Made by a program: the position numbers and the translations under genes. A stretch of 64,000 bases of DNA from Desulfovibrio desulfuricans (lineage in GTDB: Bacteria > Desulfobacterota > Desulfovibrionia > Desulfovibrionales > Desulfovibrionaceae), in contig SUVB01000029.1 of the NCBI GenBank assembly GCA_015062205.1, positions 24,506 through 88,505 on the forward strand, given 5' to 3'. The stretch's first letter is position 1, and every line of letters begins with the position of its first letter. The notes under the pieces are model-generated. The model was not told where the DNA came from. It was given only the letters and a program-made list of their open reading frames with translations, and searched no databases. This document shows positions 1-9,074 of the stretch, piece after piece.

Positions 1-1
1 A

Positions 2-469
2 AAGCCCGAGGGCGGCGTCGCCTCCGTGCGGCTGACGCTGGAAAATCGGAAGCCGTACCCCCTGGAAGGGAAGATGCAGTTCGCCGACATCACGGTGGAC
101 GAGAGCACGGGCATGGTGCTGTTGCGGGCAGTGTTCCCCAATCCGGAGCGCGTGCTGCTGCCGGGCATGTATGTGCGCGCCGTAGTGGAGGAGGGCGTGG
201 AGGAACATGCCCTGCTTGTGCCGCAACTGGCCGTGCGCCGCAATGCCAAGGGCGAGGCGAGCGTTTTTGTGCTGGCGGCGGACGATACGGTGGAGGAACG
301 CCCCGTGGAGACGACGGAGCGCGTCGGCGCCGACTGGCTGGTGCGCAAGGGCCTTGCCGCCGGGGAGAAGGTCGTCGTGCAGGGGGTGCAGCGCCTGCGG
401 CACGGCGTGAAGGTCAGGGCGCGCGCGGTGCCTGACGCGGGCGGCGCGCAGGCCGAATCCGCGCCATAG
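2..469 (+). CDS. RND efflux periplasmic adaptor subunit (3' part)
   Basis: This is the C-terminal 155 residues of a membrane-fusion (adaptor) protein of the AcrA/MexA family; the start lies outside the window. Such adaptors are periplasmic and link an inner-membrane RND pump to an outer-membrane channel. The visible part has the beta-barrel pattern (FADITVDESTGMVLLRAVFPNP, then LLPGMYVRA) followed by the membrane-proximal domain (VPQLAVRRN, GLAAGEKVVVQGVQRLRHG). Both are typical of the last third of these proteins. The gene ends 11 bases before the RND pump gene on the same strand, so the two form a transport operon. No outer-membrane channel gene follows, so TolC is presumably supplied from elsewhere. 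Substrate cannot be deduced. Confidence 0.9.
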   Translation, partial: KPEGGVASVRLTLENRKPYPLEGKMQFADITVDESTGMVLLRAVFPNPERVLLPGMYVRAVVEEGVEEHALLVPQLAVRRNAKGEASVFVLAADDTVEERPVETTERVGADWLVRKGLAAGEKVVVQGVQRLRHGVKVRARAVPDAGGAQAESAP

Positions 470-480
470 GGCGGTCCGTC

Positions 481-3400
481 ATGTCGCATTTCTTCATCAG
501 CCGTCCGGTATTTGCCTGCGTGATCGCCATACTGATCATGCTGGCCGGCGGGCTGGCCTTCACGGCCCTGCCCGTCGCGCAGTTCCCGCACATGGCCCCG
601 CCCACGATCACCCTCATGGTGGACTACAGCGGGGCCTCGGCCCAGACCATCGAGGACGCCATCACCCAGCCGGTGGAGCAGAATATGGTGGGGCTGGACC
701 GCCTGCTCTACATGAACTCCACGAGCAGTTCCGAGGGGCGCATGGTCATGCGCATGACCTTTGAGGCCTCCGTGGACCCGGACGTGGCCCAGATGCAGGT
801 GCAGAACCGCCTGCAGCTGGCCATGCCCCGCCTGCCGGACACGGTCAAGAGCCAGGGCGTGCGCGTGCGCAAGGTGTCGGACACCTTCCTGCAGTATTAT
901 TCCTTCTATGACGCCACGGGCAAGCTGCCCGTGGAGGATATTGCGGACTTCATCGCCTCCACCGTGGTGGACCCGCTGTGCCGCATCGACGGCGTGGGCG
1001 ACGCCACGCTGTATGGTGCGCCCTACGCCATGCGCATCTGGCTTGATCCCAACCGGCTGCGCTCCTTCAGCTTGACCCCGCGCGACGTCATCCGCGCCGT
1101 GCAGGCCCAGAACGACCAGATTTCCGTCGGCCAGGTGGGCGGGCTGCCCAGCATGCCCGGGCAGGAGCTCAACGTCACCCTGCTTTCGCGTTCCAAGCTG
1201 GAGACCGTGGAGCAGTTCCGCAATATTGTCGTGCGCGTGAACCCCGACGGCTCGGCGGTGCGCGTGCGTGACGCGGCCCGCGTGGAAATGGGGCGGCAGA
1301 GCTATGCCATCAGTTCCGCCTACAACGGGCGGCCCGCCGTCTCCGTGGGCATACAGCTGGCCGAAGGGGCCAACGCGGTGGACACCTCGGCCAGGGTGGC
1401 GGCCTTCATGGAGCGCATGCGCCAGTTTTTCCCGCCGGGGGTGGACTACCTCATCCCCTATGATACCGTGCCCTTCATCCAGCAGTCCATCCACGGCGTG
1501 TTCCAGACGCTCATGGAAGCCGTGCTGCTGGTGGCGCTGGTCATGTTCGTCTTTCTCCAGAGTTGGCGGGCCACGCTCATACCCACGCTGGCCGTGCCCA
1601 TCGTGCTGCTGGGCACGCTGGGCGTCATGGCGGCCTGCGGCTCCTCCATCAACACGCTGAGCATGTTCGGTCTGGTGCTGGCCATCGGCCTGCTGGTGGA
1701 CGACGCCATCGTGGTGGTGGAAAACACCGAGCGCATCATCCGCACCGAGGGGCTTGCCCCGCGCGAAGCCATCGAAAAATCCATGCGCCAGATCACCGGC
1801 GCGCTCATCGGCGTGGCGGCCGTGCTCTCGGCGGTCTTTCTGCCCATGGCCTTTTTCGGCGGCATGAGCGGGGCCATCTACCGCGAGTTTTCCCTGACCA
1901 TAGTTTCGGCCATGGTGCTCTCGGTCTTTGTGGCCGTCACCATTACGCCGCCTCTGTGCGCTCTGCTGCTGCGCGGCGGCGAAACGCAGCCGCAGCAGGG
2001 CGTTTTCGCCTGGTTCAACCGCCGTCTGGACAGCGCCACCCTGGCCTATGAGGCCGCCGTGGCGCGCTGGATACGCCGGCGCGGCCGCGTCATGCTTGTC
2101 TATGCCCTGCTGGCCTGCGTCACCGTGTTCCTGCTGCGGCAGATGCCCACCTCCTTCCTGCCCGTGGAAGACCAGGGCGTGATCAACATCAATGTCTTCC
2201 TGCCGCCGGGCCACACCAATGAGGCCACCCTCGCGGTGCTGAGGGAGATAGAAGACTATTTTCTCAATGAGGAAAAGCAGGCCGTGCTGGGCGTGGATGT
2301 GCGCACCGGGCTGGCGGCGGGCGGTTCCCGCGGGCAGAACGTTGCCTCCGGCTCGGCCAACCTCCGGCCATGGAGCGAACGCAGAGACCCCGAACTGAGC
2401 GCGGACGCCGTGGTGCGCCGGGCGCGGGCGCATTTTGCCGGGCATCCCGTGGCGCGCATCCTCATTTCCCAGCCGCCGCAGGTGCGCGGGCTGGGGCAGG
2501 CGTCAGACATTTCGCTGCAGCTGGAAGACCAGGGCAATCTGGGGCATGAGGCGCTCATTGCCGCGCAGCGGGAACTGCTGGACGCGGCCTCGCGCAGTCC
2601 GCTGCTGTTCAATGTGCGCACCACCTCGCTGGACGACATCCCGCAGCTCGTCATGCGCGTGGACGACCTCAAGGCGGGCATGTACGGCGTCAGCGCCGAC
2701 GCCCTCAACGAGGACATGACGGCGGCCTGGGGCGGCGTGTACGTCAACGACTTTGTGGACAGGGGCCGCGTCAAGCGCGTCTACGTGCAGGGCGACGCGC
2801 CCTGGCGCATGAACGGCGACGACCTTTCCTTCTGGCATTTCCGCAACAGCGAGGGGCGCATGGTGCCCTTTGACGCCGTGGTCACGCCGGCGTGGAGTTT
2901 CGGGCCCTCCCAGCTGGAGCGCTTCAACGGCGTGCCCTCGGTGAGCATTCAGGCCGCGCCCGCGCCGGGCGTGAGCTCGGGCGACGCCATGTCCGAGCTC
3001 GCCCGCCTTGTGGGCGAGTTGCCCCACGGCATAGGGCTGGAATGGTCGGGCCTGAGCTTTGAGGAAAGCCGCTCCGGCGGGCAGACGGGCTATCTCTATG
3101 CCCTGTCCGTCCTTGTGGTGTTCCTCTGTCTGGCGGCCCTGTACGAAAGCTGGTCCATTCCGCTGGCGGTCATCCTCGTGGTGCCTCTGGGCGTGCTGGG
3201 CGCGCTGGCCCTGAGCGGCCTGCGCGGCCTCTACAACGACGTGTATTTTCAGGTGGGCATCCTGGCGGTCATCGGCCTTGCGGCCAAAAACGCCATTCTC
3301 ATTGTGGAATTCGCGCAGGAGCTGACGCGGCGCGGCAAAAGCCCTTCCCTGGCCGCCATTGAGGCCGCGCGCCTGCGGTTGCGGCCCATTGTCATGACCT

Positions 3401-3603
3401 CCATGGCCTTTCTGCTGGGCGTGCTGCCCCTGACCGTGAGCCGGGGCGCGGGGGCCAACAGCCAGCATGCCATCGGCACGGGCATCATCGGCGGCACCTT
3501 CCTGGCCACGGCCCTGGGCATTTTTTGCATCCCCGTGTTTTTCGTGGTGGTAAACCATGTGTTCAACCGGGGCGGGCGGGGGAAAGGAACTCCCGGGGAA
3601 TAG
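481..3603 (+). CDS. RND multidrug efflux transporter, HAE1 (AcrB/MexB) family
   Basis: This inner-membrane proton-driven exporter has 1040 residues, the usual size for AcrB-like pumps. The N-terminus (SHFFISRPVFACVIAI) is the classic first membrane segment. The TM4 proton-relay pair is present in GLLVDDAIVVVENTER and the matching lysine in AAKNAILIVEFAQE. Two large periplasmic porter loops separate the halves. It follows the adaptor gene by 11 bases and is followed 6 bases later by an EamA exporter gene, so the three are probably co-transcribed. Substrates are likely hydrophobic compounds or drugs, but this is inferred from the family only. Confidence 0.95.
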   Translation: MSHFFISRPVFACVIAILIMLAGGLAFTALPVAQFPHMAPPTITLMVDYSGASAQTIEDAITQPVEQNMVGLDRLLYMNSTSSSEGRMVMRMTFEASVDPDVAQMQVQNRLQLAMPRLPDTVKSQGVRVRKVSDTFLQYYSFYDATGKLPVEDIADFIASTVVDPLCRIDGVGDATLYGAPYAMRIWLDPNRLRSFSLTPRDVIRAVQAQNDQISVGQVGGLPSMPGQELNVTLLSRSKLETVEQFRNIVVRVNPDGSAVRVRDAARVEMGRQSYAISSAYNGRPAVSVGIQLAEGANAVDTSARVAAFMERMRQFFPPGVDYLIPYDTVPFIQQSIHGVFQTLMEAVLLVALVMFVFLQSWRATLIPTLAVPIVLLGTLGVMAACGSSINTLSMFGLVLAIGLLVDDAIVVVENTERIIRTEGLAPREAIEKSMRQITGALIGVAAVLSAVFLPMAFFGGMSGAIYREFSLTIVSAMVLSVFVAVTITPPLCALLLRGGETQPQQGVFAWFNRRLDSATLAYEAAVARWIRRRGRVMLVYALLACVTVFLLRQMPTSFLPVEDQGVININVFLPPGHTNEATLAVLREIEDYFLNEEKQAVLGVDVRTGLAAGGSRGQNVASGSANLRPWSERRDPELSADAVVRRARAHFAGHPVARILISQPPQVRGLGQASDISLQLEDQGNLGHEALIAAQRELLDAASRSPLLFNVRTTSLDDIPQLVMRVDDLKAGMYGVSADALNEDMTAAWGGVYVNDFVDRGRVKRVYVQGDAPWRMNGDDLSFWHFRNSEGRMVPFDAVVTPAWSFGPSQLERFNGVPSVSIQAAPAPGVSSGDAMSELARLVGELPHGIGLEWSGLSFEESRSGGQTGYLYALSVLVVFLCLAALYESWSIPLAVILVVPLGVLGALALSGLRGLYNDVYFQVGILAVIGLAAKNAILIVEFAQELTRRGKSPSLAAIEAARLRLRPIVMTSMAFLLGVLPLTVSRGAGANSQHAIGTGIIGGTFLATALGIFCIPVFFVVVNHVFNRGGRGKGTPGE

Positions 3604-3609
3604 GCGCAT

Positions 3610-4509
3610 ATGGCCGCGGAATCGGGAACAACCGGAGGGACGGAACTCGCCGGGACGCTGTGGATACTGCTGACGGCCCTGCTCTGGTCCTTCCTCGGGC
3701 TCATCAGCAAATACTGCCTCGCGGCGGGCATGACGCCTCTGGAGTGCGCCTTCTTCCGCGCGCTGTTCGGCTGCCTCGCGTTCGCCGCGCACTGCGCCGC
3801 CACGGGGCTGCTGCGCGCGCCCGGCCGCCATGAACTGCTCTTCATGCTTTTCGGCGTGTGGGGCATAGGCTGCTACTTCGCCCTTGCCCAGTACACCATC
3901 AGATTCTGCGGCGCGGCCATGGACATCATTCTCCAGTATACCGCGCCCTTCTGGGTGGCCTTCTTCGCCTGGCGTCTCTTCGGGGAGCGGCTGACGCGCG
4001 CCAAGCTGACCGCCATAGGCATCGCGGCGGCGGGCACGCTCTGCGTCTGCTGTTCGGGCGGCAGCATTCCCGAGGGCTTTTCCGCTGCGGGCATCGTCAC
4101 GGGCTTGGCTTCCGGGCTGTGTTACGCCACGCATTATCCCTTTATCCGCTACTGGCAGGGGCGCTACCCCACAGCGGTCATCTTCGCCTGGATGCTGGCG
4201 GGCGGCGCGCTCCTGCTGCTGGTCTTGCTGCCCGCCAATGCCGCGCGTTCCGGGCTTTCACCCGCCGTCTGGTGCGCATCGGCCGCCACCGGGGTGGTCT
4301 GCACCTACCTGGCCTTCATCTGTTATGCCAGAGCGTTGCAGCGTATCAGCCTTGTGCGGGCCGTGGTCGCCTCCGAGCTGGAACCCGTGCTGTCCATGCT
4401 CTGGGTATGGCTGGCCTTCGGGGAAAGGTTCAGCCTCATTGGCTGGGTCGGCAGCGCAGGCATCATTCTTTCCGTGCTGGTGCTGAGCGTGTCCCGTTCG
4501 GAAAACTGA
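3610..4509 (+). CDS. EamA/DMT family transporter (first of three)
   Basis: This 299-residue polytopic membrane protein has about ten hydrophobic helices arranged as two EamA repeats (WILLTALLWSFLGLISKY at the start of the first, GFSAAGIVTGLASGLCYATHY at the start of the second). EamA/DMT proteins are usually exporters of amino acids or related metabolites; no substrate can be assigned here. It begins 6 bases after the RND pump stop, so it probably belongs to that operon although unrelated in mechanism. Two further EamA genes lie at 6834 and 7816 on the other strand and belong to the same superfamily without being near-identical copies. Confidence 0.88.
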   Translation: MAAESGTTGGTELAGTLWILLTALLWSFLGLISKYCLAAGMTPLECAFFRALFGCLAFAAHCAATGLLRAPGRHELLFMLFGVWGIGCYFALAQYTIRFCGAAMDIILQYTAPFWVAFFAWRLFGERLTRAKLTAIGIAAAGTLCVCCSGGSIPEGFSAAGIVTGLASGLCYATHYPFIRYWQGRYPTAVIFAWMLAGGALLLLVLLPANAARSGLSPAVWCASAATGVVCTYLAFICYARALQRISLVRAVVASELEPVLSMLWVWLAFGERFSLIGWVGSAGIILSVLVLSVSRSEN

Positions 4510-4533
4510 AGGAAGAGGGGCGTTGCCCCGTGC

Positions 4534-4568
4534 AAAAAAAAGGCCGCAGACGTTGTGCGCCTGCGGCC
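4534..4568 (-). terminator. Rho-independent terminator of the DUF6110-like gene
   Basis: An 8-bp perfect stem (GGCCGCAG at 4542-4549 with CTGCGGCC at 4561-4568) is followed, on the minus strand, by eight T residues (4541-4534). It lies 24 bases downstream of the small minus-strand gene that ends at 4593. Confidence 0.85.
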
Positions 4569-4592
4569 CGAACGGCAGGTGTTGCAGAGAAA

Positions 4593-4838
4593 TCAGGCTT
4601 CCCTGGCGGCCCGGCGTTCCGCAGACAGTTTGCGCGCTTCCGTGCGGATGTCGTTCAGGTCGGCCCGCAGGCCTTCCGTCGTGCGCAGCAGTTTTTCCTT
4701 GACGTCCATGCCGCGGCTGAGCAGCCTGGCGGCCACTTCCTTGACGTCGATCTGTTTCTTTTTCGCGGCGGCGGCCCCGGCGCAGCCCAGCACAAAGCCC
4801 CCGGCAACGATGAGCCCGAGTTTCATAAAGTCATTCAT
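4593..4838 (-). CDS. Small membrane-anchored protein, DUF6110-like
   Basis: This 81-residue protein has one N-terminal glycine/alanine-rich membrane segment (LGLIVAGGFVLGCAGAAAA), then a lysine cluster and a charged helical tail (DVKEKLLRTTEGLRADLNDI). The arrangement of a short anchor with GGF-LG followed by a cytoplasmic amphipathic helix resembles the DUF6110 family seen in anaerobes, but the assignment is by memory of the pattern. Its function is unknown. It is a single gene with its own strong terminator and a good upstream AGGAGG-like sequence (cacGGAGTatg region), convergent with the EamA gene before it. Confidence 0.7.
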   Translation of the reverse strand: MNDFMKLGLIVAGGFVLGCAGAAAAKKKQIDVKEVAARLLSRGMDVKEKLLRTTEGLRADLNDIRTEARKLSAERRAAREA

Positions 4839-5029
4839 ACTCCGTGACCTCCTGTACTGGAGTTGTCTGTCCTGATGCCATGCCTACCGGATACTACGCG
4901 CAGGGGCGTTTGTCCATGCCCGGCGGCGCGGAGTGACGCCCCCTTCCGCCAATACGTTGGAAATTCCCCCGGATTGCCGCGCCGTGAAAGCCGGCAGAAA
5001 GCGGGAACCCGGGGTACGGCCGACGCGGC

Positions 5030-6577
5030 TCAGAATTTTGCCTCGTCGCCGGTGGGCATGGCGCGCCCGCGCAGCAGAAAGGCCACGAAACAGAGGGCCG
5101 CAATGCCTATGCCCGTCCAGGTGGAGGTCTCCAGCGACCAGCGGAAGGGGAAGCGGTCAAAGTAGAAGAGGTACGCGCCGCACACGCTGGTCATGAACAG
5201 GGCGGGGAGGGTGGCTATCCAGTGCAGGCGGTCGCGGCGGCGCAGCCACACGGCCGCTGCCCACAGCGAGACGCAGGCCAGCGTCTGGTTTGTCCAGCCG
5301 AAGGCCATCCAGATGGCCCTGAAGTCCCCCACGGCGAAGTAGACGCCCATGATGAACAGGGGAATGGCCACGGCGATGCGCTTGCTGACGCGCGTCTGCC
5401 GGATGTGCAGCATGTCGGCAAGGATGAGCCGTCCGGTGCGGAAGGCCGTGTCGCCCGTGGAAATGGGCAGGATGACCACCCCCAGAAAGACCAGTGTGCC
5501 GCCCAGAATGCCGCCCAGCAGCCCTTCCGACGTCTTGGCCACCACGACGGCGGGCGTGCCCGCGCTCAGCAGGGCCTGCGGATCGCCGCCGTAGAAGGAG
5601 AGCCCGATGGTCACCCAGATGAGCGCGATGAGCCCCTCGGCGATCATGACCCCGTAAAACATGGTGCGCGCCTGGCCTTCGGAGCGCATGCAGCGCGCCA
5701 TCATGGGCGACTGCGTGGCGTGGAAGCCCGAAATGGCCCCGCAGGCGATGGTTACGAACAGCAGCGGCCAGAGCGGCGTGCCCTTGGGGTGCAGGTTGGC
5801 AATGAAGTCCCCCGGCTTCAGATTGGGCAGCACCGTGTAGGCGGGATTGACCAGCAGGGCGACAAACAGGCCCACGGCCATGAACAGCAGGAGGATGGCA
5901 AACAGCGGGTAGATGCGGCCGATAATCTTGTCTATGGGCAGGATGGTGGCCAGAAAATAGTAGGCGAAGATGATGACGGCAAAGATGAGGGTCAGCACCT
6001 TGCCCGGGGCCACGCTGCCGCCGGGCGTGCGGCAGAAGTCGGCCAGCGGGCAGTCGGCCAGCCACTGGAGCGCATCCTCGCCCCAGGAGGCGGCATGGAG
6101 CAGCTGCTGGGTCTTGAAGGAAAGCAGCCCCGCCGGACCGTTGACAAACACCGCGCCCACAAGAATCATGAACCAGATGGTGAAGACAAGCATGAACCAG
6201 CGCGCATAGCGGCCGAGATTGCGGCCGATGATTTCGGGATAGGAAGCCCCGCCGTAGCGCAGGCTCATGGCGCCCAGCAGGAAGTCATGCACGGCCCCGG
6301 CGAAAATGCAGCCGAAGACAACCCAGAGCAGAGCGGAAGGACCGTACACCGCGCCCATGATGGGGCCGAACACGGGGCCGAGGCCGGCAATGTTCAGTAG
6401 CTGGATGAAGAATATTTTGTAGGGCGGCAGCGCCACGCTGTCCACACCGTCCGCGTGCAGCTGCACGGGGGTCGGGCGGGAGCGGTCAATGCCGAAAACC
6501 TTTTCCGCCAGAAGACCGTAGACGGCATAGCCCAGAACCAGCAGCGCCGCAGCGGTCAGAAAACAGGCCATTCCCAT
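5030..6577 (-). CDS. cstA: Carbon starvation protein CstA family transporter
   Basis: This polytopic inner-membrane protein is related to CstA/BtsT, the peptide/pyruvate carriers induced on carbon limitation. The family signature is clear near the N-terminus: a helix ending LVLGYAVYGLLAEKVFG, then a block with PPYKIFFIQLLNIAGLGPVF and GPIMGAVYGPSALLWVVFG. About 515 residues is shorter than E. coli CstA (701) but matches the compact form found in many anaerobes. I chose the ATG at 6577, preceded by GGGGTGG at suitable spacing; a GTG 15 bases upstream (6592) is an alternative. A 9-bp hairpin lies just upstream in the leader. Given pyruvate-centred metabolism in sulfate reducers, pyruvate is a plausible substrate, but this is inference. 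Confidence 0.9.
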   Translation of the reverse strand: MGMACFLTAAALLVLGYAVYGLLAEKVFGIDRSRPTPVQLHADGVDSVALPPYKIFFIQLLNIAGLGPVFGPIMGAVYGPSALLWVVFGCIFAGAVHDFLLGAMSLRYGGASYPEIIGRNLGRYARWFMLVFTIWFMILVGAVFVNGPAGLLSFKTQQLLHAASWGEDALQWLADCPLADFCRTPGGSVAPGKVLTLIFAVIIFAYYFLATILPIDKIIGRIYPLFAILLLFMAVGLFVALLVNPAYTVLPNLKPGDFIANLHPKGTPLWPLLFVTIACGAISGFHATQSPMMARCMRSEGQARTMFYGVMIAEGLIALIWVTIGLSFYGGDPQALLSAGTPAVVVAKTSEGLLGGILGGTLVFLGVVILPISTGDTAFRTGRLILADMLHIRQTRVSKRIAVAIPLFIMGVYFAVGDFRAIWMAFGWTNQTLACVSLWAAAVWLRRRDRLHWIATLPALFMTSVCGAYLFYFDRFPFRWSLETSTWTGIGIAALCFVAFLLRGRAMPTGDEAKF

Positions 6578-6597
6578 AGCGTTCCACCCCACACGGA

Positions 6598-6621
6598 CGC
6601 TTCGCGATGCTGCGCGAAGCG
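6598..6621. repeat. Perfect 9-bp inverted repeat in the cstA leader
   Basis: CGCTTCGCG (6598-6606) pairs with CGCGAAGCG (6613-6621) across a 6-base loop. It sits about 20-44 bases upstream of the chosen cstA start, where it could act as an operator or as an mRNA hairpin. It has no T-run, so it is not a terminator. Confidence 0.6.
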
Positions 6622-6833
6622 GATGACATGCTCATGCGTCGCCGCCGGAACGGCGGCTGTGACCGGCGCGGCGCGCCGATATCAGTTATCACTGCCAAGG
6701 TGTCTTGGTGTAGTGCCTGGGCGTGTGTCTCGTCAAGCGCGCCGCCGTCTGCGGGACGGATTTTCTGACCCGCGCGCGGCAGGGAGGGGCGGATTGCAGG
6801 CCCGGGACGGGCGGGCTCAGGCCCTGCGACGTG

Positions 6834-7760
6834 CTACGGGGCGTCGCGCGTGTCCGGGCCGGCTGTACCCCGGACGTTTTTTGCCTTTTTCCTGTTGCCG
6901 GTGAGAATGCCCGCGATAACAAGGCCGCAGCCGAACAGGGCCGTGGCGGGCAGGCGTTCCCCGGCGAGATAGCCGAAAAGTCCGCCCCAGACCGGCTCGC
7001 CGGTGTAGATAATGGTGGCTCGCGTGGGCGGAATGCTCTTCTGCGCCCAGGCAATGACGCTCTGAATGCAGGCGGTGAGCAGTCCCAGTCCGCAGGCCCC
7101 GGCAATGACGCGCCAGGAGAAGGGGGGCGGCGTCTCGCCCGCGAGCGGCATGCAGGCAAAGCCCAGCAGTGCGGTGACAAACACTTCCACGGCGGCGATG
7201 CGGCGGGGATTGGTGCCGGGGACAATCAGGCCGGTCAGCACAATTTCCACGGCAAAGGCCACCGCGCAGAGCAGCGTGACCATTTCGCCGGAGCCGAAGC
7301 CGCCGGAGACATGCTCCGGTCCCGCCAGCAGCAGGACGCCGGGAAAGGCCAGCCCCATGCCGAGCCACGCTGCAGGCCCCGGTCTGCGGCGCATGAAAAG
7401 AAGCTCGAACAACGGGACAAGCGGCACATAGAAGGCCGTGATGAAGGCCGACTTGGCGGCGGGGATTTCCGTCAGCCCCATGGTTTGCAGGGCAAAGCCC
7501 GCAAAGATGACAACGCCGAGGACGGCGCCTCCCCAGAGTTCCCTGCGGGTGATGCCCAGCAGGATGGGCAGCGAACACAGCACAAGCGCCGCGGTCGCCG
7601 CGCTGAAACGCAGCCCCACAAACCAGAGCGGCCCGCTTTCCTGCATGGACAGGCGAATGATGAGAAAGGTCGCCCCCCAGAGCATGGTCACGGCGCAAAG
7701 CGCCCATTCCTGCGGCGTGAAAAACAGTTTTGCCGCATGAGCGGCAAGGCCTCTGCGCAT
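6834..7760 (-). CDS. EamA/DMT family transporter (second)
   Basis: This 308-residue membrane protein has two EamA repeats. The first begins WALCAVTMLWGATFLIIRLSM and includes the family-typical proline/alanine segment EIPAAKSAFITAFYVPLVPL; the second begins near GEMVTLLCAVAFAVEIVLT. The end is basic and cytoplasmic. I chose the ATG at 7760, which has AGGA six bases upstream; a GTG at 7784 gives an eight-residue longer protein. It lies 55 bases downstream of another EamA gene on the same strand, so the two may be co-transcribed. The substrate is unknown. The 240 bases between it and cstA hold no recognisable gene. Confidence 0.87.
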   Translation of the reverse strand: MRRGLAAHAAKLFFTPQEWALCAVTMLWGATFLIIRLSMQESGPLWFVGLRFSAATAALVLCSLPILLGITRRELWGGAVLGVVIFAGFALQTMGLTEIPAAKSAFITAFYVPLVPLFELLFMRRRPGPAAWLGMGLAFPGVLLLAGPEHVSGGFGSGEMVTLLCAVAFAVEIVLTGLIVPGTNPRRIAAVEVFVTALLGFACMPLAGETPPPFSWRVIAGACGLGLLTACIQSVIAWAQKSIPPTRATIIYTGEPVWGGLFGYLAGERLPATALFGCGLVIAGILTGNRKKAKNVRGTAGPDTRDAP

Positions 7761-7815
7761 GCGCGTTCCTGTCCTGTTTTGCACCGGCTGCGGCCCCTGT
7801 CCGCCGGGAGGGCCG

Positions 7816-8718
7816 CTATCTGTCGTGCTTGTGCCGGAGAATGAGGAATACCGAGCCCACGGTCAGGCAGGAGGCAAGGAGCATCTGCCCGTTGACGGCT
7901 TCTCCGCCGAGCCGCCAGCCCAGGAGAATGCCGATGACCGGCACCACATATTCATAGGAGACTGCCGTGGCTATGGAAACATGCGACAGCAGCCAGAAAT
8001 AGCTGTTGTACGCAAAGATGGCCCCGCCCACGACCATCCAGGCGAAGGCCAGCAGCACTTCCGGGCGCAGATTTTCCCAGTGCGTCATGGAGCATTCGCC
8101 GCAGAGCGCGCCCAGCAGCAGGCTTTCCATGCCGCCGACCAGGAGCAGCAGGGCGCAGGACTGCTGGGGCAAAAGGCGGGTGACGGCGGGCCTGCGCCGC
8201 ATGACCAGCGAACCGCCAACCCAGGCAAAGGTTCCCGACAGCACCCAGCAGACGCCCGCCGGGTCGGCGCGCAGGCCGCCTTCTGTATGCGCTCCGCCCA
8301 GCAGCACGAGACCGATGAGTCCGCCCGCGAGGCCCAGCCATTGCGCGGCGGAGGGACGTTCCTCTCCGGCGAAGAGCCATGCCGCCACCAGCATGCTGAT
8401 GGGCGTACTGCCGGAAACCAGCGCCGCCACGCTGCTGTCTATATATTCCTGCCCCTTGCTCAGAAAGCCGCTCGCCATGACCACCATGAGCAGGCCGAAG
8501 ACGGCGGCGTGCCGCAGATCCGCGGCAGTCGGCCGCCGCCAGCGCCCCGCAAGCCGCAGATACAGCCCGAAAAGCAGACCGCCGAGGGTCATGCGCGCCC
8601 CGCAGGCCATGAAGGGGCCCAGCACCTCCAGCGCCAGCTTGAGCCCCAGATAGGTGGAGCCCCAGGAAATATAGACCAGCACAAGGTGCAGCAGCACAAT
8701 CCAGCGAGATGGCGTCAT
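7816..8718 (-). CDS. EamA/DMT family transporter (third)
   Basis: This 300-residue polytopic protein starts with the typical EamA sequence HLVLVYISWGSTYLGLKLAL, close to the RhaT/YedA-type subgroup (WGSTYL). A second repeat runs GVCWVLSGTFAWVGGSLVMR to VVPVIGILLGWRLGGEAVNG, the usual conserved end of the domain. It is upstream of the second EamA gene on the same strand. Transported compound unknown. The ribosome-binding site is weak (GGTAAAG). Confidence 0.87.
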   Translation of the reverse strand: MTPSRWIVLLHLVLVYISWGSTYLGLKLALEVLGPFMACGARMTLGGLLFGLYLRLAGRWRRPTAADLRHAAVFGLLMVVMASGFLSKGQEYIDSSVAALVSGSTPISMLVAAWLFAGEERPSAAQWLGLAGGLIGLVLLGGAHTEGGLRADPAGVCWVLSGTFAWVGGSLVMRRRPAVTRLLPQQSCALLLLVGGMESLLLGALCGECSMTHWENLRPEVLLAFAWMVVGGAIFAYNSYFWLLSHVSIATAVSYEYVVPVIGILLGWRLGGEAVNGQMLLASCLTVGSVFLILRHKHDR

Positions 8719-9074
8719 GGCGCTTTACCATACGGGTGAACAGGCCGCCTGGCAAGCCGGTTCTCCCTTCCCGGAACGCCCGGCAGCCGCGCGGGGCGGC
8801 TTCCTCCCCCGGCGTGAGGAAAAACCTTGCCAAGCGCCGGGACAAACCGTACTTTCTGCAGTGAACGGAACGCGGGATATGTAACAAGCCATGCTGCTGT
8901 CCCGCCATTCCCCATGCTGTCTCCGTTTCCCGATGCTTCGGGAACGGGGGCGTCCGCAATCCGGCTGCACTGCGGCACGGACGGCATCCTGTGAAAGATC
9001 GGCGCATGTCCTGTTCGCGCATCCGGCGTCACGCGCATGCCCCGGTGCGCCGCGCATTGTGAGAAGGAGAGTTC
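8719..9074. other. Intergenic region between EamA and HD-GYP genes
   Basis: This 356-base divergent spacer holds no open frame I can support. It must contain the promoters of both neighbours, but I could not identify a convincing -35/-10 pair; TTGCCA ... TACTTT near 8827 is only a weak match. The ribosome-binding site AAGGAGAG for the right-hand gene is at its end. Confidence 0.5.

Noticed and set aside
2503..4134. Long minus-strand open frame opposite the RND pump and EamA genes
   Set aside because: Arises from GC-rich third positions of the real genes; no ribosome-binding site, low-complexity Arg/Gly/His/Gln composition and no recognisable domain. The same reasoning removes the long antisense frames at 5222-6400, 32148-33941, 33892-35775, 48645-51688 and 57344-60025.
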